64,000 nt of DNA, taken from assembly GCF_001904615.1 (NCBI RefSeq), contig NZ_MRBY01000009.1, positions 1 to 64,000 on the forward strand, written 5' to 3'. The notes beneath the pieces were generated by a model. That model saw only the letters and a list, made by a program, of their open reading frames with translations. It was not told the DNA's origin and did no database searches. Numbering within the stretch: position 1 is the stretch's first letter; every line of letters begins with the position of its first letter. The DNA is from [Limnothrix rosea] IAM M-220 (GTDB lineage: Bacteria > Cyanobacteriota > Cyanobacteriia > Cyanobacteriales > MRBY01). Below are positions 36,056 through 45,625 of this stretch, in pieces. A program made the position numbers and the translations under genes.

Positions 36056-36220
36056 AAAAGGTTTTGACTGTGTAAAAGTCCCGTTTTCATCCTGCATAAA
36101 AATACAATTTATTCGCCTGACAGCGACACTTTTGAAGCTTGAAGAGATCGTAAGGAGGATGACAAGATTTGAAAAATCATAATAATGTAGAAAATAATCT
36201 TTCTGTAGTACTTTTCGCCC

Positions 36221-36841
36221 ATGCCTGCTGAGCCGCCAAAATCCAGACCGATTCAAACACCGAATCCGGCAAACTATAGTAGCCCATCTGTACCAATTTC
36301 TGTGTACAAGCAGCTCGCTGGAGAGTTGAATGTGGTGAAAACAGAAGTAATTGCGTTGAAATCTGAAAATCAACAATTGCGTTCTAATAATCAAAAATTA
36401 CAAAACCAAGTTCACCAAGTGATCCAGGCCGCAGAACACCTCAAGCAAATGGTGAATCGCTATGATTTTGGTGCAGAAACCTACCAAGTGCGGGTACAAA
36501 GTGTGCCGCCACAGCCCCAGCAAAGTATGCCGCCACAGCCCCAGCCTCAACTACCAGCCGCAGCACCTCACACCCAAGCGCCTCAACCTGTACAGCAGAT
36601 GACTCAAAACGGTTCAGTGCCCCAGTACGCACCGTCGCCCACAGTCCAGCCAACAGCCAAGCCGAAGCAGGTTGCGACTGTTACCCAGCCAGATCTTGCG
36701 AGCTCTGAGGAGGTTGAGGGGGGCGTTAATGGTTGGTGGATTGTCATTGTGGCGATCGCCATTATTCTGACGGCCTTTGGGGCTGGATACATGGTAGTTT
36801 TACCTCTGCTGAACAATAACAACAACACACCATCCCAGTAA
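36221..36841 (+). CDS. Coiled-coil, Pro/Gln-rich protein with C-terminal membrane helix
   Basis: A 206-residue protein. Residues about 25-75 form a coiled coil (LNVVKTEVIALKSENQQLRSNNQKLQNQV), 90-150 are Pro/Gln-rich low complexity, and a membrane helix near 172-195 (GWWIVIVAIAIILTAFGAGYMVVLPLL) ends in poly-Asn. This layout fits a tail-anchored scaffold. It lies three bases upstream of hisS, so the two are very likely co-transcribed. Function unknown. Confidence 0.75.
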   Translation: MPAEPPKSRPIQTPNPANYSSPSVPISVYKQLAGELNVVKTEVIALKSENQQLRSNNQKLQNQVHQVIQAAEHLKQMVNRYDFGAETYQVRVQSVPPQPQQSMPPQPQPQLPAAAPHTQAPQPVQQMTQNGSVPQYAPSPTVQPTAKPKQVATVTQPDLASSEEVEGGVNGWWIVIVAIAIILTAFGAGYMVVLPLLNNNNNTPSQ

Positions 36842-36844
36842 TCT

Positions 36845-38128
36845 ATGGCAAATATTCAGGCACTCAGGGGAACAAAGGATATCTATGCACCAGAAATCGC
36901 CCATTGGCAACAGGTAGAAGCGGTGGTGCGTGATTGCTTGGGGCGGGCTGCTTATCAGGAAATTCGTACGCCTATCTTTGAGCAAACGGATCTCTTTGAA
37001 CGGGGCATTGGTGAAGCGACGGATGTGGTTAGTAAGGAAATGTATTCCTTTACCGACCGCGGCGATCGCCCCATTACCCTACGTCCGGAAGGGACAGCAG
37101 GTGCGGTGCGAGCCTATATCGAACGGAAATTATTTGCCCAAGGCGGTGTACAGCGACTGTGGTATACCGGCCCTATGTTTCGCTATGAACGTCCCCAAGC
37201 CGGTCGCCAACGGCAATTTCACCAAGTGGGGGTAGAGGTGCTCGGCAGTGATGATGCCCGCGCTGATGTGGAAGTGATCGGGATCGCCACGGAAATTTTA
37301 CAAAAACTCGGTTTAAAAAATCTGAGTTTACAGCTGAATTCTGTCGGTAATGGGGAAGATCGCCAGCGCTACCGTGATGCTTTGGTGGAATATTTAACGC
37401 CTTTTAAAGCGGATCTAGATCAAGATTCTCAAGATCGTCTCGACCGTAATCCGTTACGCATTCTCGACAGCAAAGATCAGAAAACCCAAGAAATTGCAAA
37501 AAATGCCCCCAGCATTATTGATTATCTCGGCGATCGCTCTAAAGCTCACTTTGAGCAGGTGCAGGCTTCCTTAACGGCGCTGGATATTACCTATACCCTC
37601 AATCCTTGTTTGGTGCGAGGCTTAGATTATTACACCCACACGGCGTTTGAAATCCAGTCTAATGATCTGGGTGCTCAAGCAACAGTGTGTGGCGGCGGTC
37701 GTTACGATGGCCTCGTTGCAGAACTTGGTGGCCCTGAGACTGCGGCAGTGGGTTGGGCGATTGGTTTAGAACGTCTCGTAATTTTGTTGCAGCAGTTAGC
37801 AGAAGCTCCCCCATCGACTTTAGATTTTTATGTGGTTTCTCGCGGTGAGGCGGCTGAGGCGGCATCGGTAATTTTGGCGCATAAACTGCGATTTGCGGGA
37901 TTTTCTGTGGAGCTAGATCTTAGTGGTAGTGCTTTTGGGAAACAGTTTAAACGGGCTGACCGCAGTGGGGCGATCGCCTGTCTGGTGATTGGTGATCATG
38001 AAGCAGAAAATGATCAGGTGCAACTGAAGTGGCTCCAGACCAAGGAACAGCAAACCCTTGCACAATCTGAACTACTCGCTAATATCGAACAATGGCAACA
38101 AAAAATCAGTCGGGCTAGACAGGCATAA
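36845..38128 (+). CDS. hisS: Histidine--tRNA ligase
   Basis: A class II aminoacyl-tRNA synthetase. Motif 2 region TLRPEGTAGAVRAYIE, then MFRYERPQAGRQRQFHQVGVE, and the histidine-specific LVRGLDYYTHTAFE are present, with motif 3 AVGWAIGLERLVILL. The C-terminal anticodon-binding domain follows. Length 427 is standard. Confidence 0.96.
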   Translation: MANIQALRGTKDIYAPEIAHWQQVEAVVRDCLGRAAYQEIRTPIFEQTDLFERGIGEATDVVSKEMYSFTDRGDRPITLRPEGTAGAVRAYIERKLFAQGGVQRLWYTGPMFRYERPQAGRQRQFHQVGVEVLGSDDARADVEVIGIATEILQKLGLKNLSLQLNSVGNGEDRQRYRDALVEYLTPFKADLDQDSQDRLDRNPLRILDSKDQKTQEIAKNAPSIIDYLGDRSKAHFEQVQASLTALDITYTLNPCLVRGLDYYTHTAFEIQSNDLGAQATVCGGGRYDGLVAELGGPETAAVGWAIGLERLVILLQQLAEAPPSTLDFYVVSRGEAAEAASVILAHKLRFAGFSVELDLSGSAFGKQFKRADRSGAIACLVIGDHEAENDQVQLKWLQTKEQQTLAQSELLANIEQWQQKISRARQA

Positions 38129-38146
38129 ACCATAGGACTTTTTGCG

Positions 38147-40525
38147 ATGGGTAACTGGGACTTTCTCTTACAAAAAAAAGGCGATCGCCAGTGGGGGACG
38201 GCGCACAAATCAGACCTCAAGCTGAAGGCTGGCAATTATCGGATTGCGGCCAAGGGTGATGCCAGTGTAGATGTGGCCGTTACGGTTCAGTTTGTGAGTG
38301 CTGCGGCCAGTGCGGATGAGCCACCTAAGGTGCAATCTCGCGCCAAACGTACTAATGCCAAGGGATTGCTGGCGATCGTTCCCTTTACCCAATTCAAACC
38401 GGGTCAATGGACAATTACCTGTCAAAGTCTAGATGTTGACAATCCTTGGGAAAAAACCCTCAGTATTTACGTTAAGGAGGCGATCGCCAAACCAAAAACC
38501 TTTCGTCCCCTACCATTACCCCCCAATCCCAATTTATTTTCCTTTGATGGTTCCCTTAACCTCAACGAAAAAACGTCTGCCGCAGCTGTCGAAACGGAGC
38601 AAAGCGAAACAGAAGAAACCGTTTTAGACCGCTCCCTCGCTAAATTAATGGCGACCCAAAATGGTGATCCCGCTGCCACCGAAAATCTGAAGGCAACAGT
38701 GGCCAGTACACTGCAAGATCTGGAAGAATCACCAGCCGTAGAAGATGCAGAACCGGAAGACTGGCGTGATACGGAAACAGCCGCCGGGTTATTACAAGGC
38801 TCATTACAAGAACTAGATGATCTCCTCAAAGCTGAGCTAGAGCCCATTTGGCAGGAAATGGATAAAGCGGCTCAGGAACGAGTCCCTGCCCCAGAGGCTG
38901 AACCCTCAAAGCCAGACTTTTTGACCATTGTCCTAGAGCAACATGTTTTAACTTGGCAAGGGGATCGCCCTGTGGTGATTACGGGGGAATTGCAGGCGAC
39001 CAAAGACATTCCAGAGCAATATCAGCCTGCCCTGAGACAGGTGAAGCTCCGTTTTCAACTGGTTAATCCTCAAAATGCCCAACAGCAGGTCACCGTTGAA
39101 CAACAGCTCAATGATCCCCAACTGCCCCATGGTTTCCGTCAAATTATTGCCGTTGATCCCCAGTGGCAAACCTTAGCAATTGTCGGTGAAATTGATGTCG
39201 TGACCAATGAGCAGCCGCCGCAGATTTTAGCGACCCAAAGTCTCCATCTTGTGGCAGATTATCAGGCGATCGCCGCAAATATTCAGCTACCGGAAGTGCC
39301 TCCCGAAGACGAATCCCTATTAGAAGAGAGCAGCGATCCTCGTGGCATTGATTTACCGGAGCCTGAGACGTTTATCGTGGCAGAAAAAGTCGTTGAAACA
39401 GGCCCCAATGGGTCGATTTTGCCCCCTAAATTACACCATCAAGAACGCACAACTCCCCACACCCCAGAGCTGCCCACTTTTATGCAGACCCCGGCGAAAG
39501 CTGAGGAGCCGCCCATGGGTGAAGCTGTCCTTGAAGACTCAGCAAATTCAGAAAATATTGCATCGTCTGTGGAGATAGAACCGGAAATCCCAGCCCTACC
39601 CGGTGGTGATGCACCGGTGGTGATGCAAGGGCGATCGCCCGCTAATGATGATCATCACGGAACGGCAACGGTCGACCCTGACGATATCCCCTATCCTTTT
39701 GTCCTTAGCCCAGAGGAAACAGGCACTGCCACCACGAGCGAGGGTCAACAGCCCGAAACCGTCTCCCCGGAAGTAACGGCAAATATTGAAGAATCTGAAG
39801 CAGAAGCCACAACAGGTGTGCCAGATCTAGATTGGAACTCCCGATTCTTTCAGCGGCTGAATACAATGGCATCGGAAGGGGAAAATTCTGCGTGGCTAGA
39901 GGAGGCTCAGCAACATAAAGACAATGATTCGGTGGTGATTTTCCAAAAAGATGTAATGGCAATGGAGCCTCTCGTACCGGAACAACAGGAGGAAGAGCTG
40001 CCCGACACGATGGAAATTGTTGTGGATAGCCTGTGGGACGAAACGGAAGAAGTCACGACACCAACGAACCCTGTAGAACCGAGTTATGATGCCTCTGGGT
40101 TGCCCTATCCGACCGAATTTGTGGACAAAACCACGGCTACTGACGGGGCAATTCAGTCTTCTCAACCTGTGCCGGAACCAGTTTTAAGTTTAAGCAAACC
40201 GGAATACCGTTCGGAGGATATGGCTGTGGTACGGGTTACTTTGCCGCCCTACGGCGATCGCCTCTATGTCAAGCTCTGGCTTCAAGATCGCCAAACCCGT
40301 AGTATTTTGGGTGGCCCCTACCAGCTCACAGATTTTACGCCGAACCAAGACGGCGACGCAGAAACATTAATGCAAGTGCCCATTCCCCAAGGAGCCATGG
40401 AAGTTCGCTTTGAGGCGATCGCCATTAATCCGCGTTTGCAACAAGAAAGTCGCAAGGTGGGCGTAGACCGTCATGTTATTCCTCGAAATTTTTCAGAAAT
40501 GAATTGGGATGACCTTGAAGTCTAA
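38147..40525 (+). CDS. Large acidic hypothetical protein
   Basis: A 792-residue protein 18 bases after hisS. The N-terminal about 110 residues (MGNWDFLLQKKGDRQWG, GNYRIAAKGDASVDVAVTVQF) look like a small beta-rich domain. The middle is long, acidic and low in complexity (Glu, Pro, Ser, Thr), with a second folded-looking segment around 265-370 (DFLTIVLEQHVLTWQGDRPVV). The C-terminal 120 residues (YRSEDMAVVRVTLPPYGDRL onward) form another conserved-looking beta domain. No signal peptide or membrane helix. No family recognised; probably a cyanobacteria-specific multidomain scaffold. Confidence 0.75.
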   Translation: MGNWDFLLQKKGDRQWGTAHKSDLKLKAGNYRIAAKGDASVDVAVTVQFVSAAASADEPPKVQSRAKRTNAKGLLAIVPFTQFKPGQWTITCQSLDVDNPWEKTLSIYVKEAIAKPKTFRPLPLPPNPNLFSFDGSLNLNEKTSAAAVETEQSETEETVLDRSLAKLMATQNGDPAATENLKATVASTLQDLEESPAVEDAEPEDWRDTETAAGLLQGSLQELDDLLKAELEPIWQEMDKAAQERVPAPEAEPSKPDFLTIVLEQHVLTWQGDRPVVITGELQATKDIPEQYQPALRQVKLRFQLVNPQNAQQQVTVEQQLNDPQLPHGFRQIIAVDPQWQTLAIVGEIDVVTNEQPPQILATQSLHLVADYQAIAANIQLPEVPPEDESLLEESSDPRGIDLPEPETFIVAEKVVETGPNGSILPPKLHHQERTTPHTPELPTFMQTPAKAEEPPMGEAVLEDSANSENIASSVEIEPEIPALPGGDAPVVMQGRSPANDDHHGTATVDPDDIPYPFVLSPEETGTATTSEGQQPETVSPEVTANIEESEAEATTGVPDLDWNSRFFQRLNTMASEGENSAWLEEAQQHKDNDSVVIFQKDVMAMEPLVPEQQEEELPDTMEIVVDSLWDETEEVTTPTNPVEPSYDASGLPYPTEFVDKTTATDGAIQSSQPVPEPVLSLSKPEYRSEDMAVVRVTLPPYGDRLYVKLWLQDRQTRSILGGPYQLTDFTPNQDGDAETLMQVPIPQGAMEVRFEAIAINPRLQQESRKVGVDRHVIPRNFSEMNWDDLEV

Positions 40526-40567
40526 CGGGCAACCTTTAAATCCCTCGGTTGAACTGGGGCACAATCC

Positions 40568-41392
40568 ATGAATAAAACTCTGACGATTATCGGCGGGGCG
40601 ATCGCCGGACTCGCAATACTGGGCGCTGGCGGCTACGTTTTAGCAGATTCGTGGCTAGACAGTAAAGCCGAAACAGAAGTCGAAAACCAACTATTAGAAG
40701 CAACAGGCGGCATGGCAGCAGTCGGTAGCGCCGATGTGCAGTTATTACGCCAGAGGGTTGCCTTTACAGATATTCAGCTCAACGGTATCGAGGGCATTGC
40801 CAGCGAAAACCTCCTCAATATTCAACAACTCGTTTTAGATAAACCAAGGTTTCAAGGAAAAAAAGTCAACGTTGATGCCGCCACAGTCGAAGGGATTACC
40901 ATCAATATTGACGGCGACACCAGTCAAATACAGGCCGCTCTTGCCTCCTTTAGCCATGCCAATGTCGATTTTGAGCAAATGTCTAAGGATTTGTCCGGTA
41001 ATGCTAGCTCTACGACCCAAGCTAATGGTTCTAGCGCTGCCAATGGCTTTACGATTGACGAACTTAATATCGAGGCGATCGCCATTAACCTTGACCTTGC
41101 AGTACCTTGGCAACAGCAGCGACTACAACACACCATCACCATTCCAGCAACGACAATCACAAATGTCACCGACGAAAACATTGCCGAGAAAGTAATACTT
41201 GCCCTAGGAGAACCCGCTTTCCGCAATTTACAAACTCTGTTTCTCCAGCAAATTTTGCCGAGTTCCCTCGAAGAGTTACAACAATCTCTGCCGACTGAAA
41301 TTGACCTATCCAATATTCAGTTACCCGAAGGCATGGAATTGCCGGAAACCATTGAATTACCATCGATTAAGCTACCCGAGTCGAAGAACTAA
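40568..41392 (+). CDS. AsmA/DUF748-like membrane-anchored protein, tentative
   Basis: A 274-residue protein with an N-terminal membrane helix (LTIIGGAIAGLAILGAGGYVLA). A repetitive beta-strand-rich region follows (VAFTDIQLNGIEGIASENLLNIQQLVLD, VEGITINIDGD, FTIDELNIEAIAINLDL), in the style of AsmA-like lipid transport proteins. The C-terminus carries a short pseudo-repeat, LPEGMELPETIELPSIKLPE. Assignment to AsmA rests on pattern, not a signature. It ends the hisS run, 42 bases after the large acidic gene. Confidence 0.6.
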   Translation: MNKTLTIIGGAIAGLAILGAGGYVLADSWLDSKAETEVENQLLEATGGMAAVGSADVQLLRQRVAFTDIQLNGIEGIASENLLNIQQLVLDKPRFQGKKVNVDAATVEGITINIDGDTSQIQAALASFSHANVDFEQMSKDLSGNASSTTQANGSSAANGFTIDELNIEAIAINLDLAVPWQQQRLQHTITIPATTITNVTDENIAEKVILALGEPAFRNLQTLFLQQILPSSLEELQQSLPTEIDLSNIQLPEGMELPETIELPSIKLPESKN

Positions 41393-41455
41393 TCTCAGAA
41401 ATTAGCGTCAATGGTAGCGGTAGTCGGTAAGTTTATCTCACAATTTGTGATCCTA

Positions 41456-41485
41456 ATGACAAATGACGGTAAATTTTTTTGTCAT
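41456..41485. repeat. Inverted repeat between two co-directional genes
   Basis: ATGACAAA and TTTGTCAT form a perfect 8-bp inverted repeat with a 14-base spacer, about 80 bases before the hydrolase start. It could be an operator or a weak terminator. Confidence 0.45.
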
Positions 41486-41564
41486 CTTCACCGGAAAACA
41501 GGTAATGAGAGACGAAAACTTATTTGCTATGATTCGCAAACAGTCCAGTGTGGCGCATTAATCT

Positions 41565-43064
41565 ATGGGTGGTTTCGGTTTCTCTAAATTCTTTCGATTC
41601 AAGCAGCGCTTAATGGCTGTTTCCCTTGCCCTCGGTATGGGTAGCCTCAGTCCTTTGATGCTTTGGTCACAACCAGCCCAAGCAAAACCAAACCAGTATT
41701 GTCGGCTCGATGCAAAGACCATCGCCGCGAAAGATGCGCTCCGGGAAAAAGCCTTTAGTGGTGACCAAGCTGCCCAACAGGAGTATACAAAGCTCCTCAA
41801 CGACCATGGCAAACAGCTTAATACCTGTCGTCAAGAAAATTGGCCACAGGATCAAGCCATGTGGCTGCGGGTGTATCCCTGTGATACCAAACCCGGCGTT
41901 ATCGACAAAGTTTTAGATGACATCGTCAACAAAGGCTACGACCACCTTTATCTTGAAGTTTTTTACGATAGTCAAGCACTGATTCCAGCCAGCCAAAATA
42001 ATACGGCTTGGCCGTCGGTATTAAAAACGCCGGGTCTCGAAGATCGGGATTTAATGGCGGAAATTATTGCCAAGGGTCATGCCCGTGGTCTAAAAGTTTA
42101 TGCTTGGATGTTCGGCTTGAATTTCGGCTATGTCTACGCCAATCGCGGCGATCGCCGCCATGTGATGGCTCGCAATGGTTTTGGACAAACCAGCCTAGAC
42201 TTTGTGAAAGATGGCGCTCAGGCCTTTGCCGATCCTTACAATCGCACCGCCCAAGAAGACTATTACAACCTTGTTAAAGAAATTCTGAAGCGCAAACCCG
42301 ATGGTGTGCTGTTTGACTACATTCGCTATCCCCGTGGCACAGGTACACAATCCGTGACGGCATCGGTAAATGATCTCTGGATTTACAGTTCCGCGGCGAC
42401 CCAAGCTTTATATAATCGCGCTCAGAATAATCAAGGTTTAGCCCTCATCGAAAAATATTTGCGTAATCGTAAAATTACAGTTTCTGACGTTGCGACTGTC
42501 CGCGCAAAATTCCCCAATGAAGATGTCCCCCGCTGGCAAGGGCGCATTATAACCAATTACGAAAAAAATCTCTCCAATACCCAGTTACACCAGCGCCTGC
42601 AAAATGACCTGTGGAACTTAACTGTTGGTCATGCAGCGCAGGGTGTCGTTGATTTTGTTACCCTTGTTTCCCAAGCACCACAACGGCAGGGCGTTCCCGC
42701 TGGAGCTGTCTTTTTCCCCGGCGGCAATCAAATTGTCGGGCAGCGGGGCTTTGATTCGCGTTTGCAACCTTGGGATAAGTTTCCTGCTTCTTTGGAATGG
42801 CATGCCATGTCCTACAGTGTTTGCGGTAGTCCCCAATGCATCGTCAATGAAATTGCGCGGGTGGTGCGTTTTGCTTCTCCTAGTACTCAAATTATTCCGG
42901 CGTTGGCTGGGGATTGGGATCGCGCCATTGGCAAACGACCTTCGCTCAAAGACCAAATGGCGGCGATTCGCGCTAATTTTCCGCAAATTGATAGTGTGAG
43001 CCACTTTGCCTATTCGTGGCAGGAACCGGCTTCGGACAATGAACGGAAATTCTGTCGTGTGTAG
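41565..43064 (+). CDS. GHL10/DUF187-type family 10-like glycosyl hydrolase, secreted
   Basis: An N-terminal signal peptide (LMAVSLALGMGSLSPLMLWSQPAQA) precedes a TIM-barrel-like domain. VIDKVLDDIVNKGYDHLYLEVFYDSQALIPA, GHARGLKVYAWMFGLNFGY and KRKPDGVLFDYIRYPRG resemble the GHL10/COG1649 hydrolases. The Asp in LFDYIRYP is the likely catalytic-region residue of that group. The substrate is unknown; a cell-wall or exopolysaccharide glycan is plausible. Four Cys in the mature part may form disulfides. Confidence 0.82.
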   Translation: MGGFGFSKFFRFKQRLMAVSLALGMGSLSPLMLWSQPAQAKPNQYCRLDAKTIAAKDALREKAFSGDQAAQQEYTKLLNDHGKQLNTCRQENWPQDQAMWLRVYPCDTKPGVIDKVLDDIVNKGYDHLYLEVFYDSQALIPASQNNTAWPSVLKTPGLEDRDLMAEIIAKGHARGLKVYAWMFGLNFGYVYANRGDRRHVMARNGFGQTSLDFVKDGAQAFADPYNRTAQEDYYNLVKEILKRKPDGVLFDYIRYPRGTGTQSVTASVNDLWIYSSAATQALYNRAQNNQGLALIEKYLRNRKITVSDVATVRAKFPNEDVPRWQGRIITNYEKNLSNTQLHQRLQNDLWNLTVGHAAQGVVDFVTLVSQAPQRQGVPAGAVFFPGGNQIVGQRGFDSRLQPWDKFPASLEWHAMSYSVCGSPQCIVNEIARVVRFASPSTQIIPALAGDWDRAIGKRPSLKDQMAAIRANFPQIDSVSHFAYSWQEPASDNERKFCRV

Positions 43065-43140
43065 GATTGCTCAATCGCTGGGCAGGTGTCATGATCCTGA
43101 TGGGGGAATCCTTAGTCCGTGTGAGAAGAGGCTAAATTTG

Positions 43141-43440
43141 ATGCTGGATAAGCTACCTGATCATCTTGTCGCTTACAAAAAAACGCCAGAATTCACTGAG
43201 ATTTCCACACCCCAAAGTTTACGTCATGGTCATAATACGAAGGCTGGGGTATGGGGCAAGATTGTGGTGCTGGCAGGTCAGCTCATCTATCGTATTTTGG
43301 AGCCGACTGTCGAAGAAATTGTGTTGACTTCGGGACAAGTTGGTATCGTTGAGCCGACTGTCCGCCATGAGGTGGTACCGGGTGACGATGGGCGTTTTTA
43401 TGTGGAGTTTTACCGGGATCCTTCGTCTCACGGCGATTAA
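43141..43440 (+). CDS. DUF1971 (YeaR/TehB-N-like) protein
   Basis: A 99-residue cupin-like protein starting MLDKLPDHLVAYKKTPEFTE, with WGKIVVLAGQLIYRI and the conserved EPTVRHEVVPGDDGRFYVEFYR. This matches DUF1971, also found fused in TehB and in YeaR, with links to tellurite, nitrate or nitrite response. The frame extends upstream to 43006 inside the preceding gene, but the ATG at 43141 with an upstream GAGG matches the domain start. Confidence 0.87.
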   Translation: MLDKLPDHLVAYKKTPEFTEISTPQSLRHGHNTKAGVWGKIVVLAGQLIYRILEPTVEEIVLTSGQVGIVEPTVRHEVVPGDDGRFYVEFYRDPSSHGD

Positions 43441-43478
43441 GGTTAGTAGATGGGATTGCTTTTCGCTGGGGTGGGTGT

Positions 43479-43979
43479 TTAGAATCCGGCGATCGCCCAT
43501 GCTCCTAAACCTAAGACACCCAGACCTAAGGCAACCCAAACAAACTGATTATCCTCGGTTTCTATTTGGGAAAGATCTTCAAAATCTTCAATCGATAATT
43601 CCTTTTCGATAGGCTTGGACTTTCCTTCCACATAGAGGATTTTCGCTGGCTCAAAATTTTCCATGCTAGGAATTTCTGTCAGCCACTCCTTGGGGCGTTC
43701 TAATTTCGGTGCTTCCAAGATATAAAGTTGTCGACGGGCGCGATCTGCTGTCCTCGGAAAAGGGTGGGTTGTTAATTCGCGACAAAGATTAATTGCATCG
43801 TCCATTTGGTTATTGGCTTGGTAGGCGTTAGCGAGCCATAAACCCAGTTCACCGCCCTCACTAGAGGCTTTCGGGACATTGGCGATCGCCTCAAGGAAAC
43901 GATCTCGACTAACGCGATACTCGCCTTGTAAAAATGCGTCTTTTCCTTCTTCAAACAAAATAATTGTGGTTGTATCCAT
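43479..43979 (-). CDS. TPR-like protein with C-terminal membrane helix
   Basis: A 166-residue protein from the ATG at 43979 (MDTTTIILFEEGKDAFLQGEY). Residues about 5-80 form two TPR-like helical hairpins (FLQGEYRVSRDRFLEAIANV; LGLWLANAYQANNQMDDAINLCREL). An acidic linker leads to a C-terminal helix FVWVALGLGVLGLGAWAIAGF. Likely a tail-anchored scaffold; function unknown. The longer start at 44006 is also possible. Confidence 0.75.
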   Translation of the reverse strand: MDTTTIILFEEGKDAFLQGEYRVSRDRFLEAIANVPKASSEGGELGLWLANAYQANNQMDDAINLCRELTTHPFPRTADRARRQLYILEAPKLERPKEWLTEIPSMENFEPAKILYVEGKSKPIEKELSIEDFEDLSQIETEDNQFVWVALGLGVLGLGAWAIAGF

Positions 43980-44145
43980 GTGCCATCGGAAAATTAAGCT
44001 GGGCAACAGATATAAAAGGTAGCACTAATTTATTTACCGGGTGGCGTTCTGGAGAAGGAAAAAGGGCGATCGCCGATATCTTGATGTTGTCATATCAAAA
44101 ATAAATATTTTTTTGATGTAGAAAGTGTTTTGCCGATTACCTTTG

Positions 44146-44883
44146 TTAACGTCTTTTTTTTGCAATGCCGATGTAAAAAACGTCTGTATTGTCGTCAAAA
44201 TTCACCCGGAAGTTTTCCGTTTGCCAGTAGTGCAACAGTGTTTGGAATTGGGCAAGGGGAGTCCGCCCAAACAGATCAAATCCCTGAATCTGAATATCGG
44301 AGAGTCCTGCTGAGATTAGGTTTTGTTCTAATTCTTCTGGCGGCACAAACTGATGCCAATCGTGGATGCCGCGCGGAATGAGCCGTAACCAATTTTCTAG
44401 CAGCCAAATCATGATGAATCGCGATCGCCAAGTGCGATTGAGGGTATCGAACAAAAATAAACCGCCGGGTTTCAGTACACGACTAATCTCTGCGACTGTG
44501 GCAGGGACACTTTCCACATGCTCCAACACATCGACACAGGTCACAATGTCAAAGCGATCGCCCTGAAATGGCAACTTTTCCGACACGCCCGTGTGATAGT
44601 CAATCTCCAGACTCATCAGATCCGCATGATCTTGAGCTGCGCTAATGCAGGCAGATGATTGATCGATGCCGGTAACGATAGCGCCTCGCTGGGCTAAAAA
44701 TTCGCAGGTATAGCCGCCGCCACAACCCACATCCAGCACTTGTAGACCGCTCCAATCGGGAACGTATTGATCAAAAAATTGAAAGCGGAGGGGATTGAGC
44801 TTACTCAGCGGAAAAATAGTGGCTGTTTCACTCCACCATTGGGCAGCTTGTCGGTCGTAAAATGCGAGATCGTTGCGTACCAT
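44146..44883 (-). CDS. UbiG-like SAM-dependent methyltransferase
   Basis: A class I methyltransferase with WWSETATIFPLSKLNPLRFQF at the start, motif I VLDVGCGGGYTCEFLA, GIDQSSACI and post-motifs DIVTCVDVLEHV and VLKPGGLFLFDTLNRT. These match the UbiG/Coq3 O-methyltransferase family closely. Cyanobacteria make plastoquinone rather than ubiquinone, so the in vivo substrate is probably not the UbiG one. The gene is divergent from the TIGR04283-type glycosyltransferase, with only seven bases between the two start codons. Confidence 0.85.
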   Translation of the reverse strand: MVRNDLAFYDRQAAQWWSETATIFPLSKLNPLRFQFFDQYVPDWSGLQVLDVGCGGGYTCEFLAQRGAIVTGIDQSSACISAAQDHADLMSLEIDYHTGVSEKLPFQGDRFDIVTCVDVLEHVESVPATVAEISRVLKPGGLFLFDTLNRTWRSRFIMIWLLENWLRLIPRGIHDWHQFVPPEELEQNLISAGLSDIQIQGFDLFGRTPLAQFQTLLHYWQTENFRVNFDDNTDVFYIGIAKKRR

Positions 44884-44890
44884 CAGGGTT

Positions 44891-45625
44891 ATGTCAAAAG
44901 TTTCTATTATTATCCCCGTCTTAAACGAAGCAAGTTGTCTGGGGCGTACCCTGCGATGTATGCAAGTGCTCTATCCTGCTGCCGCTGAAATAATCGTAGT
45001 AGATGGCGGCAGTACAGATGAAACCGTGGCGATCGCCACCCAATACCGAGCAACAGTGATCATCGCCGAGCAAAGAGGTCGAGCATCCCAGATGAATGCC
45101 GGGGCTGAGGTGGCAACGGGCGAAATTCTGTGCTTCGTTCATGGTGATACCTCTGTCCCTAACGATCTAATTGACGTTATGCAACAGACTTTAGCGAATC
45201 CTAAGGTTGCTGGCGGGGGTTTTATCTCGATCATGGCTGGAGCACAGACGACCCGTTGGAGCATTACGATCCATAACGCCATCAAAACCCACTATGCGCC
45301 GCTAATCTTTCGGCCCCATCTTTATTTTCGTGATGGCCTACGGATCTTGTTTGGGGATCAGGTGATTTTTTGCCGCCGTTGTGATTTCTTTGCCTGTGGT
45401 GGTTTTGATGCAACCATGCCCATCATGGAAGATGCTGATCTCTGTCTGCGGTTATCGAAGTTGGGACATATTCGTCAGCTAAATCGAGTCGTGCAATGCT
45501 CTGATCGCCGCGTGGCGCAGTTGGGATTATTCAAAGCCAATCTTATCTATTTTATGATCGGCTTTTTCTGGGCTGCGGGAGTATCGGCAACTTGGCTCAA
45601 GCAATTCTATGAAGACATCCGTTGA
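44891..45625 (+). CDS. TIGR04283-type family 2 glycosyltransferase
   Basis: A GT2 enzyme: MSKVSIIIPVLNEASCLGRTL, the nucleotide-sugar acidic motif VDGGSTDETV, GRASQMNAGAEVATGEILCFVHGDT with the DXD-equivalent, and GGFDATMPIMEDADLCLRL. The RGRASQMNAG signature is typical of the TIGR04283 family, named for arsenosugar biosynthesis in cyanobacteria. No ArsM or radical-SAM ArsS is in the window, so the arsenosugar role is unproven. The frame begins at 44873 inside the divergent gene; the ATG at 44891 is preferred. Confidence 0.85.
   Translation: MSKVSIIIPVLNEASCLGRTLRCMQVLYPAAAEIIVVDGGSTDETVAIATQYRATVIIAEQRGRASQMNAGAEVATGEILCFVHGDTSVPNDLIDVMQQTLANPKVAGGGFISIMAGAQTTRWSITIHNAIKTHYAPLIFRPHLYFRDGLRILFGDQVIFCRRCDFFACGGFDATMPIMEDADLCLRLSKLGHIRQLNRVVQCSDRRVAQLGLFKANLIYFMIGFFWAAGVSATWLKQFYEDIR

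Noticed and set aside
38467..39962. Minus-strand frames across the 792-residue protein gene
   Set aside because: Shadows of an acidic low-complexity coding sequence.
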